Below, piece by piece: positions 1 to 4,950 of a stretch of 6,498 nt of DNA (positions are counted from its first letter, which is position 1; every line of letters starts with the position of its first letter). The translations under genes were made by a program, and so were the position numbers. Where the stretch lies: the NCBI GenBank assembly GCA_031255075.1, contig JAIRTF010000094.1, positions 1 through 6,498 on the forward strand, written 5' to 3'. Source of the DNA: Bifidobacteriaceae bacterium (GTDB taxonomy: Bacteria; Actinomycetota; Actinomycetes; Actinomycetales; WQXJ01). The notes under the pieces are model-generated. The model was given only the letters and a program-made list of their open reading frames with translations, had not been told where the DNA came from and ran no database searches.

Positions 1-90
1 GGCGCCGGCGAACATCATCACCACGATGGCGAAGAGGGCCACGAAGACGAACATGACCATGACGACCATGAAGACGAACACGACGAATAA
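1..90 (+). CDS. 3' end of a gene with a His/Asp/Glu-rich, probably metal-binding C-terminal tail (partial)
   Basis: Frame 1 is open from the window edge to a TAA at 88-90 and gives 29 residues, of which 24 are His (9), Glu (8) or Asp (7); the rest are Gly and one Ala. It starts with a run of four His and continues with alternating His and acidic residues. Synonymous codons are mixed (CAT/CAC, GAA/GAG, GAC/GAT), so the composition seems to be kept at protein level and is not just a DNA repeat. Tails like this are known from proteins that handle zinc, nickel or cobalt: transporters, metal-binding lipoproteins and metallochaperones. Which family applies cannot be told because the body of the protein lies outside the window. 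The gene runs towards the minus-strand ATPase and is followed at once by an inverted repeat. Confidence is good that it is coding and low for any specific function. Confidence 0.7.
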   Translation, partial: GAGEHHHHDGEEGHEDEHDHDDHEDEHDE

Positions 91-95
91 CCCCA

Positions 96-120
96 CGCTA
101 GGAGCCAACCGCTCCTAGCG
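96..120 (+). terminator. Perfect 9-bp inverted repeat just after the His-rich gene
   Basis: Arms CGCTAGGAG (96-104) and CTCCTAGCG (112-120) are perfectly complementary around a 7-base loop. The hairpin starts 5 bases after the TAA of the plus-strand gene, so it is the likeliest transcription terminator for it. No T-run follows, which is common in GC-rich actinobacteria. Because the stem is symmetric it could also act on transcripts arriving from the right. Confidence 0.65.
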
Positions 121-121
121 C

Positions 122-143
122 CCCACCCCTGTTTAGGGGCGGG
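122..143. terminator. Second hairpin between the convergent genes
   Basis: CCCCT (126-130) pairs with AGGGG (135-139) around a GTTT loop. After one A/C mismatch the stem goes on with three C-G pairs (122-124 with 141-143). An alternative pairing, 123-128 with 141-146, is also possible. It lies two bases after the first hairpin and probably backs it up as a bidirectional terminator. Confidence 0.45.
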
Positions 144-145
144 TG

Positions 146-187
146 GCCCCCGCAGGCAGCCTCCGGCATTCGGCTCCCCGCGGGGGC
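146..187. terminator. Third hairpin: perfect 8-bp GC arms with a branched loop
   Basis: GCCCCCGC (146-153) pairs perfectly with GCGGGGGC (180-187). The 26-base interior can form a smaller stem, AGCC with GGCT. It is the third consecutive inverted repeat between two convergent genes, so a bidirectional terminator role is likely. On the plus strand TTC follows, and there is no clear T-tract on either strand. Confidence 0.45.
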
Positions 188-205
188 TTCAACTTGCCTG
201 CCCCA

Positions 206-237
206 GACCCGCCGATGCCGTGCCGGAACCGGCGGTC
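206..237 (-). terminator. Hairpin downstream of the ATPase gene
   Basis: GAC(C)CGCCG (206-214) pairs with CGGCGGTC (230-237), giving 8 bp with one bulged C. Read on the minus strand it is the first stem after the ATPase stop codon, about 60 bases away, so it may end that transcript. The rest of the 188-296 spacer shows no gene or other signal that I can support. Confidence 0.35.
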
Positions 238-296
238 CCGCACTTGAACCAAGAACCGTGCCCCTGTTCCTTCTTGATTCTCCTCAGGCCAGATGG

Positions 297-1574
297 CTAC
301 GGACCGAGGAGGACGGCTGGGACCACCAGCACACCGTCGTCTCGGCGGCGGAACGCCCGGCTGCCCGTGGTGACCACGATGGCAGCGGCCAACTGCTCTC
401 CCAGTTGGTCGCGCAGCCAGACTAAGTGGCGGGTGTCTTCTGCGGTCACCGATGGAGTCAGTTTGACTTCGATAGCCACCACCCGCCGGCCGCGCTGGAC
501 AATGAAGTCAATCTCATGGTCTCCGTTACGGGTGCGCAAATAGCTGACGTGCGCGCCGAGCGCATCGCCATAGGTGAGCAGGCTTAGACCGACCAGCGCC
601 TCGAACAGCCTGCCCGCTATCGAGCCAAACTTTGGTCCGAAGATCGGCTCAACTGGACCCTCGGCAATGTCTTGCGCCCCCAGGCCCAGCAGGCGCGCGG
701 CCAGGGCCGGATCGGCCAGAAAGTGCTTCGGCGTCTTGGACAGACGCTTGATCGATGAGCCGCTCGGGTCCCAAGGCCCCACCTCGTCAAGTAGCCACAA
801 GCTTTGGAGAATGTCCCGGTAGGCGATGGCTGTCTTGGCGGCCGGCTTGTCCCCTTCGCCTGGGGTTGCCGCAGCCAGGAGGGTGTCATAGCCGGTCGTT
901 GTGCCGGTGGCGGCCGCATATGCCCGAAGCCACCGTCTCAGCGTCTCCGGTCGGCGCACCAAGAGTCCCTGCTCTGCGAACTCCCGAGAGACCACGTTGT
1001 CGATATACGCCTGCAGATGGCGTTGCCTGACGGGCTCAGAGTAGTGGCGCAAACCTGGAAAGCCCGATGCCGCGATCTCACGTGCGTAGTCAGCGGGCGC
1101 CATCGTGGTAGACCCTTCGACGTGGGCCACCTCTCCCTTCAGCGCCGCATCAAGGCTAACCACAGGCTCAGCCAAGGCGCGTTCAGCCAATGAGAGGGGA
1201 CGCATCCGTACCTGCACAATCCTTCCGGCGCCGGAGTGAATGTGGGCTCCGACCGGTGCCGCGCTGCCGGCCAAGATGAATTGACCCGCGGGGGCACCAT
1301 CATCGACGTCACGGCGCACTTCATCCCAGACTTCGGGGACATGCTGCCACTCGTCGATCAGCACCGGGCCTTTGAGTTCCGCCAGCGGCCGGCGCTCCAA
1401 CAGGAAGGCCTCTCGTGAAGCAGCTTGGTCCAGACGGAAGACCTTATGCGCCCGCCGCTCGGCTGTTGCGGTCTTGCCTACCGCCTTCGGCCCAGCTAGC
1501 GACACGGCTGCTGTCTCGGCCATCAACTGGTCCAGCACCGGGTCAACTATCCGCTGTTTGTAGGTGCCCTTCAT
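297..1574 (-). CDS. AAA-type ATPase with C-terminal DUF4143 (PD-(D/E)XK-like) domain
   Basis: This 425-residue protein has the two-part layout of the AAA_14/DUF4143 family. The N-terminal ATPase has a Walker A motif GPKAVGKT (28-35), a Walker B motif LIDEWQ (72-77) and a sensor-1-like FILAGSA (99-105). The C-terminal part has a glutamate helix RLFEALVG (E325), then HEIDF (D356) and AIEVK (E369, K371), the spacing of a PD-(D/E)XK nuclease-like fold. All key residues are present and the length is normal, so the gene looks intact. The molecular role of this family is not established: these proteins are common, often in several copies, as stand-alone accessory genes in gut and host-associated bacteria. 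No Shine-Dalgarno sequence precedes the ATG. Instead a promoter lies so close that the mRNA is probably leaderless, which supports this start. The gene is followed by several hairpins and converges on the His-rich gene. Confidence 0.9.
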   Translation of the reverse strand: MKGTYKQRIVDPVLDQLMAETAAVSLAGPKAVGKTATAERRAHKVFRLDQAASREAFLLERRPLAELKGPVLIDEWQHVPEVWDEVRRDVDDGAPAGQFILAGSAAPVGAHIHSGAGRIVQVRMRPLSLAERALAEPVVSLDAALKGEVAHVEGSTTMAPADYAREIAASGFPGLRHYSEPVRQRHLQAYIDNVVSREFAEQGLLVRRPETLRRWLRAYAAATGTTTGYDTLLAAATPGEGDKPAAKTAIAYRDILQSLWLLDEVGPWDPSGSSIKRLSKTPKHFLADPALAARLLGLGAQDIAEGPVEPIFGPKFGSIAGRLFEALVGLSLLTYGDALGAHVSYLRTRNGDHEIDFIVQRGRRVVAIEVKLTPSVTAEDTRHLVWLRDQLGEQLAAAIVVTTGSRAFRRRDDGVLVVPAVLLGP

Positions 1575-1595
1575 GGCCAGGATAGTACCTGGTCA
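1574..1595. promoter_or_regulatory. Operator-like palindrome centred on the -10 element
   Basis: TGGCCAGG (1574-1581) and CCTGGTCA (1588-1595) are complementary at 7 of 8 positions, with the innermost five perfect. The six bases between them are exactly the -10 hexamer of the ATPase promoter. A protein bound here would block RNA polymerase, so a repressor site is plausible. The regulator is unknown, and no DNA-binding regulator gene lies in the window. Confidence 0.45.
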
Positions 1596-1610
1596 GAGCC
1601 TCTAGGTCAA
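1582..1610 (-). promoter_or_regulatory. Sigma-70-like promoter of the ATPase gene, predicted leaderless
   Basis: On the minus strand TTGACC (1610-1605, 5 of 6 to TTGACA) is followed by exactly 17 bases and TACTAT (1587-1582, 5 of 6 to TATAAT). Seven bases separate the -10 element from the ATG at 1574-1572, so transcription should begin at or next to the A of the start codon. No ribosome-binding site is present, as expected for the leaderless mRNAs that are frequent in actinobacteria. Confidence 0.75.
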
Positions 1611-1643
1611 TGATCGCCGGTACTTTAGGTCAATGATCGCCGG
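1603..1643. repeat. Two perfect 18-bp direct repeats, 23-bp period
   Basis: TAGGTCAATGATCGCCGG occurs at 1603-1620 and again at 1626-1643, separated by TACTT. On the minus strand the copy at 1626-1643 holds the last codons and stop of the surface-protein gene, while the copy at 1603-1620 supplies the -35 hexamer of the ATPase promoter. Possible origins are a tandem regulator-binding site or the end of a mobile element, since some insertion sequences such as the IS21 family carry repeated units at their ends. I see no transposase gene, so origin stays open. Confidence 0.75.
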
Positions 1644-4228
1644 AGGCTCCGGCGGCGGGAATGCATCAGACCAGCGCCGAACAGGCCGGCCGCCAGGCCC
1701 AGGCCCGCGATCAGCGGCGAACTGGTGCCTGTAGGCGGTAGCCCCTTACCGGGTACCTCCGGGTCTGACGGATCAGTTGGAGGCTCTGGCTGGCCTGGCG
1801 GCGGCTGAGGAGCTTCGGCCACTTGGAGGGAGAAGCTGACCGATGGTTTGGTGATCTCACCAGCGTTGAATGAGTCCAAGGCCCGGCCGGTGATGGTGGC
1901 ATTGCCCATGCTCAAAACGGTGACCTCACCGGTGGTTGGGTTGACTGAGGCCACTGCCGGGTCGGAAGACTCCCAGGCAACAGCCTTATCGTCCGGGTCG
2001 AAGCCGGCCCGCGGAACCACAGAGCTGAGCCCTGGGCCGGCGGCGGTGTACGCCCGGCTGGGTGTGGCGGTCGGAGTGAACGGCTGCTGAGCCAGTGTGA
2101 CGGCGTAGACGTCGCCATCGTCATCGTCGGTGGTGTCTTCGGTATCCAGCGGAACCGACAGGCCCAAGTCTTCTACCAACGCCGTGAAGCGGCACTGCGC
2201 AAAGCTGACCGCTGTTGAACCGGGCACCGTCTCAGGTTGTTCTATCCCGCTGGCCTGGGGGTCCGTATCGATACCAGCGACCGCCTCTTGCAGGGTGTAG
2301 TTGGCGGCGGAATGGAAATCAATGTTGTAGAGGCGCACATTCGGGTTGTTGGGCCCACTCAGGGTGATGGTCTGGCCGGCCTTGAACGGCACCAGAGTGT
2401 CATCGGCGCCGCCGGACGGATCGATGGCGGCGGAGAACAGTGTTTCGGCATCGGGCACTGCCTTGATGTGAACGTTCGGCGTGTTGGTGGCCGGGTTGCC
2501 GTACAGCTGGTGGAAGGAGGCCATAGTGAAGCCCGGCAGCTCGCCGGCACCGTCCGCCACGATCTTGATATAGGTGTCGGTGGCCAAGCCGCGGCCGTTG
2601 GCGTTGATGTTAGTGCTGGGAGCCTGACCCAGCCGGCGCAAGACGGTCTCAATGCCCTCCAGTTGCTGATTGACGCTGCCCTGCACGTGGGTGCTGTCCG
2701 GTTGCCTGACCAGCCAGGCGCCATCTTTGGCGTCGAAGAGCACCTGCCGATAGTTTCCTGAACTGCCCCATGCTTGGCGGGCGTCATCGAGCGACTCGTA
2801 GACGTAGATCTGCCCAGAGAAACCGCCCGTCGAGGTGCTGGAACTCGAAGTCCCGGTGGCAGTGCCAACATTGAACACGGCATAGCGGTAGTTGTCCGGC
2901 AGAGTGACGTTGCCGAAGGCGTTGGAAGCCAACGCCAGCCGGTTCCAGGTGGGGGCGTTCTCGCCAATCCCCAGGAAGGGCGGGTCGTCATATCCGGTGA
3001 TCCGCAGGTCCCCGGCAAAGCGAAGATCAGTGGCCCGAACGGTAGCGGCAGAAGAGCCGCTGGCGCCGTAGTCCACCCAAAGTGGCTGGGAGGAGCCATC
3101 ATCGCTCGGCAAGGTCCATTCAATGGTGAGGTCCTTGATGTTCATGCCGGGCACGTCTTTGAGGGTCACTATGCGGTAAACCGAGATCGCTGAATCGCTG
3201 CCATAGATGTTGGAGAAGGTTACGCCTTCAAGGTTGTTTGGGCTGCTGTTCGCCTGGTGAATGTTGAAGCCACCATTGGTGACGCCCATGCAGGAGCCCA
3301 CCAGGCATTGAGCCTTACCCACGTTTCGGGCGGTCACGTCCTTGAAATAGGCGCTCGCGCCGCCGGCGAAGTAGAACAGGTACTCGCCACGATCCCTGGA
3401 ACCGGAACCCGAAAAGACCCTGTGCCAGCCGCCTGCGCTGGTGTAGTCATCCGTCGGGTTGGTGTTCGGGTCGCTGCCGGGGCTGTACGTCCAGTAGCCG
3501 TTCCCTTGTCCAGGGGTAGTCCCCTGATGCAGAACCGAACTGCCGTCGGCGTCAATCACCAGGTTCCGCCAGTAGAGGTTTGTGCCCAGGACCGCGTAGC
3601 GCTCAATGGCATTGGTTTGGACCATGGTTGGTTGGTTGGAGCCGCCCCAGCCGTAGATGCCGCTTTGCTTCTTGAACACCACCGGGTTAGGCCCGTCAGG
3701 GGAAGTCAAACCAACCAGAGCGTAGCCCGCGCCGGCAGCACCGGAGATGCGGGTATAGGCGCTCTTCTCGTCGTTGAAATAGGTGCCCCCGTCCACAAAC
3801 AGGGTGGAGTTCGCCTTGCCGGCGGACAACTCGGTGGTGAACTCGGCTGCGCCGTCGCCGTTGGCATCTGGCAGCAGAATGGTGGTCGCCTGGAAGACAG
3901 TTTGCCCATTCGCCACGCCACTGGTGGCAACGGTGCCGGTACCGGTCGCGTCGTCGAACGTCACGTAGACCGTCTGGCCGTTGGTGTAGTTGGCACCGTT
4001 CGAGGTGACGAAGTAGTAGTTGGCCTTGCCCTTGTAGGTGATTTCGGATTCCCGGTACGGCTTGGCGGCCGGACTGCCAAACGGCAGGGAACCTGAATCT
4101 ACGGCAACTGTTGGCAAGGTGGCCTCATCGTGAACAATGACGCCCGCGCTCGCGCTCTGGGAGAGTGCAACTCCGGCCAGCAAGACAACGCCGGCAGCCG
4201 CGGCCGCCAGCCATTTGGGGTTTTTCAT
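1625..4228 (-). CDS. Sortase-anchored surface protein: probable beta-helix plus Big_2-like Ig domain
   Basis: This 867-residue protein is exported and fixed to the cell wall. Residues 1-28 are a signal peptide (KNPK, Ala/Val/Leu core, cleavage probably after ASA at 28). The C-terminus has a Pro-rich wall spacer (806-829), LPPTG (830-834), a hydrophobic segment and an Arg-rich tail: a complete sorting signal for sortase. In between, about 140-690 is rich in Gly, Asn, Ser and Thr with rung-like strands (WRNLVIDADG, FKDVTARNVG, LEGVTFSNIYG, IKDLTIEW, VRLYNIDF), suggesting a right-handed beta-helix as in pectate-lyase-like proteins. D121-N-D125 (DANGDG) and the Asp-rich 695-704 may bind calcium. 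Residues about 706-805 resemble a Big_2 Ig-like domain (VAWESSDPAVASVNPTTGEV). No catalytic site is recognised, so glycan binding, adhesion or polysaccharide cleavage are all possible. GAGG six bases before the ATG supports the start. No sortase gene lies in the window. Confidence 0.85.
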   Translation of the reverse strand: MKNPKWLAAAAAGVVLLAGVALSQSASAGVIVHDEATLPTVAVDSGSLPFGSPAAKPYRESEITYKGKANYYFVTSNGANYTNGQTVYVTFDDATGTGTVATSGVANGQTVFQATTILLPDANGDGAAEFTTELSAGKANSTLFVDGGTYFNDEKSAYTRISGAAGAGYALVGLTSPDGPNPVVFKKQSGIYGWGGSNQPTMVQTNAIERYAVLGTNLYWRNLVIDADGSSVLHQGTTPGQGNGYWTYSPGSDPNTNPTDDYTSAGGWHRVFSGSGSRDRGEYLFYFAGGASAYFKDVTARNVGKAQCLVGSCMGVTNGGFNIHQANSSPNNLEGVTFSNIYGSDSAISVYRIVTLKDVPGMNIKDLTIEWTLPSDDGSSQPLWVDYGASGSSAATVRATDLRFAGDLRITGYDDPPFLGIGENAPTWNRLALASNAFGNVTLPDNYRYAVFNVGTATGTSSSSTSTGGFSGQIYVYESLDDARQAWGSSGNYRQVLFDAKDGAWLVRQPDSTHVQGSVNQQLEGIETVLRRLGQAPSTNINANGRGLATDTYIKIVADGAGELPGFTMASFHQLYGNPATNTPNVHIKAVPDAETLFSAAIDPSGGADDTLVPFKAGQTITLSGPNNPNVRLYNIDFHSAANYTLQEAVAGIDTDPQASGIEQPETVPGSTAVSFAQCRFTALVEDLGLSVPLDTEDTTDDDDGDVYAVTLAQQPFTPTATPSRAYTAAGPGLSSVVPRAGFDPDDKAVAWESSDPAVASVNPTTGEVTVLSMGNATITGRALDSFNAGEITKPSVSFSLQVAEAPQPPPGQPEPPTDPSDPEVPGKGLPPTGTSSPLIAGLGLAAGLFGAGLMHSRRRSLRRSLT
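1638..1654 (-). other. Hairpin in the last codons of the surface-protein gene
   Basis: CGCCGGA (1638-1644) and TCCGGCG (1648-1654) form a perfect 7-bp stem with a 3-base loop, ending 11 bases before the stop codon on the minus strand. It partly overlaps one copy of the 18-bp repeat. It may slow or end transcription before the ATPase promoter, but no T-tract follows and the stem may simply reflect the Arg-rich codons. Confidence 0.3.
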
Positions 4229-4251
4229 TTTCCGCCTCGGGGGATATTCCT

Positions 4252-4272
4252 GCAGGTTGTCCTGCTATCTTA
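4252..4272 (-). promoter_or_regulatory. Possible -10 element and small leader stem of the surface-protein gene
   Basis: On the minus strand TAAGAT (4272-4267) fits the TANNNT pattern of a -10 box and lies 38 bases before the ATG, but no good -35 sits 16-18 bases upstream. Just after it GCAGG and CCTGC (4265-4261 and 4256-4252) form a 5-bp stem with a 4-base loop in the leader. This part of the 142-base gap after ogt shows nothing else. Confidence 0.3.
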
Positions 4273-4335
4273 GCGTGCGGAGCCGGGCCGCTGCTTTGGT
4301 GTTCACCCAGGGCCGGTGCCAACGCCTATGCTCAG

Positions 4336-4366
4336 CCTTGGCTCGCGCCAACTCAGCTCTCCAAGG
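4336..4366 (-). terminator. Nested hairpin just after ogt
   Basis: Beginning 4 bases after the ogt stop codon, the minus strand offers two competing stems. CCTTGG (4366-4361) can pair with CCAAGG (4341-4336). Alternatively TTGGC (4351-4347) pairs with GCCAA (4342-4338) around a GCGA loop of the stable GNRA type. Either could end the ogt transcript ahead of the surface-protein gene. No T-tract is seen. Confidence 0.45.
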
Positions 4367-4370
4367 GAAG

Positions 4371-4874
4371 TCAATGAAGCCCTTCGTGGCCTTCGATTTC
4401 CAACAGGGCGATCTTCCTGTTCAGGCCGCCGGCATAGCCAGTCAATTGACCGGTTGAGCCGATCACCCGGTGACAGGGCACCACTATCGAAATGGGGTTG
4501 TGGCCAACTGCGCCCCCGACTGCACGGGCAGCCACCACCCGGCCGCCCATCTCGGTTGACAGCCGTTTGGCGATGGCGCCATAGGTTGTGGTTTGCCCGT
4601 ATGGAATTGACCGCAATGCCTGCCACACCCGCCGGCGGAAGTCTGATCCGACAAACGCCAGTTTCAGGTCAACGGCCGGGGCCTGGCCGTCGAAGTAGGC
4701 TTCCAGCCAGGTTCCCAACGCAGTCAGCGCCAGGTGGCCAGGATTCGGTTCCCAGGACTCGGCAGCGGTCGGATAGTGCTTTTGGCCGTCAAACCACAGG
4801 CCGGTGATGGCGCCTTGCTCGGCGGTTCCGGTGAGCCTGCCGAGGGGCGAATCGAACTGACAGGAGTAGATCAT
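4371..4874 (-). CDS. ogt: Methylated-DNA--[protein]-cysteine S-methyltransferase
   Basis: This cytoplasmic suicide enzyme transfers the alkyl group from O6-alkylguanine, and to some extent O4-alkylthymine, in DNA to its own cysteine, which reverses alkylation damage in one step. The 167-residue protein shows the family core: the active site IVVPCHRV with Cys134, the upstream Asn126 in GHNP, the Arg117 finger in ARAVGGAVGHNP that enters the helix, the recognition-helix region SIPYGQTTTYGAIA, and the C-terminal GYAGGLNRKIALLE substrate-pocket strand. It is a stand-alone Ogt form without the Ada regulatory domain, and of usual length. AGGAAGG (4888-4882) lies seven bases before the ATG and fixes the start. 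A TAGAAT -10 candidate lies upstream, so it probably has its own promoter rather than depending on the lipoprotein gene 76 bases away. All key residues are intact, so activity is expected. Confidence 0.96.
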   Translation of the reverse strand: MIYSCQFDSPLGRLTGTAEQGAITGLWFDGQKHYPTAAESWEPNPGHLALTALGTWLEAYFDGQAPAVDLKLAFVGSDFRRRVWQALRSIPYGQTTTYGAIAKRLSTEMGGRVVAARAVGGAVGHNPISIVVPCHRVIGSTGQLTGYAGGLNRKIALLEIEGHEGLH

Positions 4875-4895
4875 CTTTGCACCTTCCTGCCGGTG

Positions 4896-4901
4896 ATTCT
4901 A
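4896..4901 (-). promoter_or_regulatory. Probable -10 element of the ogt promoter
   Basis: TAGAAT on the minus strand matches TATAAT at 5 of 6 positions and ends 21 bases before the ATG, leaving a short leader that holds the Shine-Dalgarno AGGAAGG. No convincing -35 hexamer is seen at 16-18 bases; TTCAAC at about 15 bases is the closest. Confidence 0.4.
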
Positions 4902-4950
4902 TCCCCGCCCAGCTCAGTTGAACGGCCTCTCGGATGCTCGCGGCCAGCCC

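Noticed and set aside
26..118. 30-codon frame in frame 2 (Met/Thr/Asn-rich) over the His-rich tail
   Set aside because: It is a frame shadow of the GAC/GAA/CAT codon pattern and ends inside the first hairpin.
297..1574. Toxin-antitoxin or phage-defence operon around the ATPase
   Set aside because: No partner gene is present in the flanks: 188-296 is non-coding and the gene on the other side is the surface-protein gene. The ATPase may still act alone.
1603..1643. CRISPR array
   Set aside because: Only two repeats of 18 bp with a 5-base spacer; no further units and no cas genes.
2237..2761. 174-codon plus-strand frame opposite the surface-protein gene
   Set aside because: Another GC-driven shadow frame, with no domain and no credible ribosome-binding site.
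3257..4096. 279-codon open frame on the plus strand inside the surface-protein gene
   Set aside because: It lies antisense to a gene with clear signal peptide, Big_2-like domain and sorting signal; its Val/Gly/Ala-rich product resembles no known protein. Long antisense frames are expected at this GC content.
4902..4950. Terminator between the lipoprotein gene and ogt
   Set aside because: Only a GGCC/GGCC 4-bp pairing with a 14-base interior was found, too weak to call.
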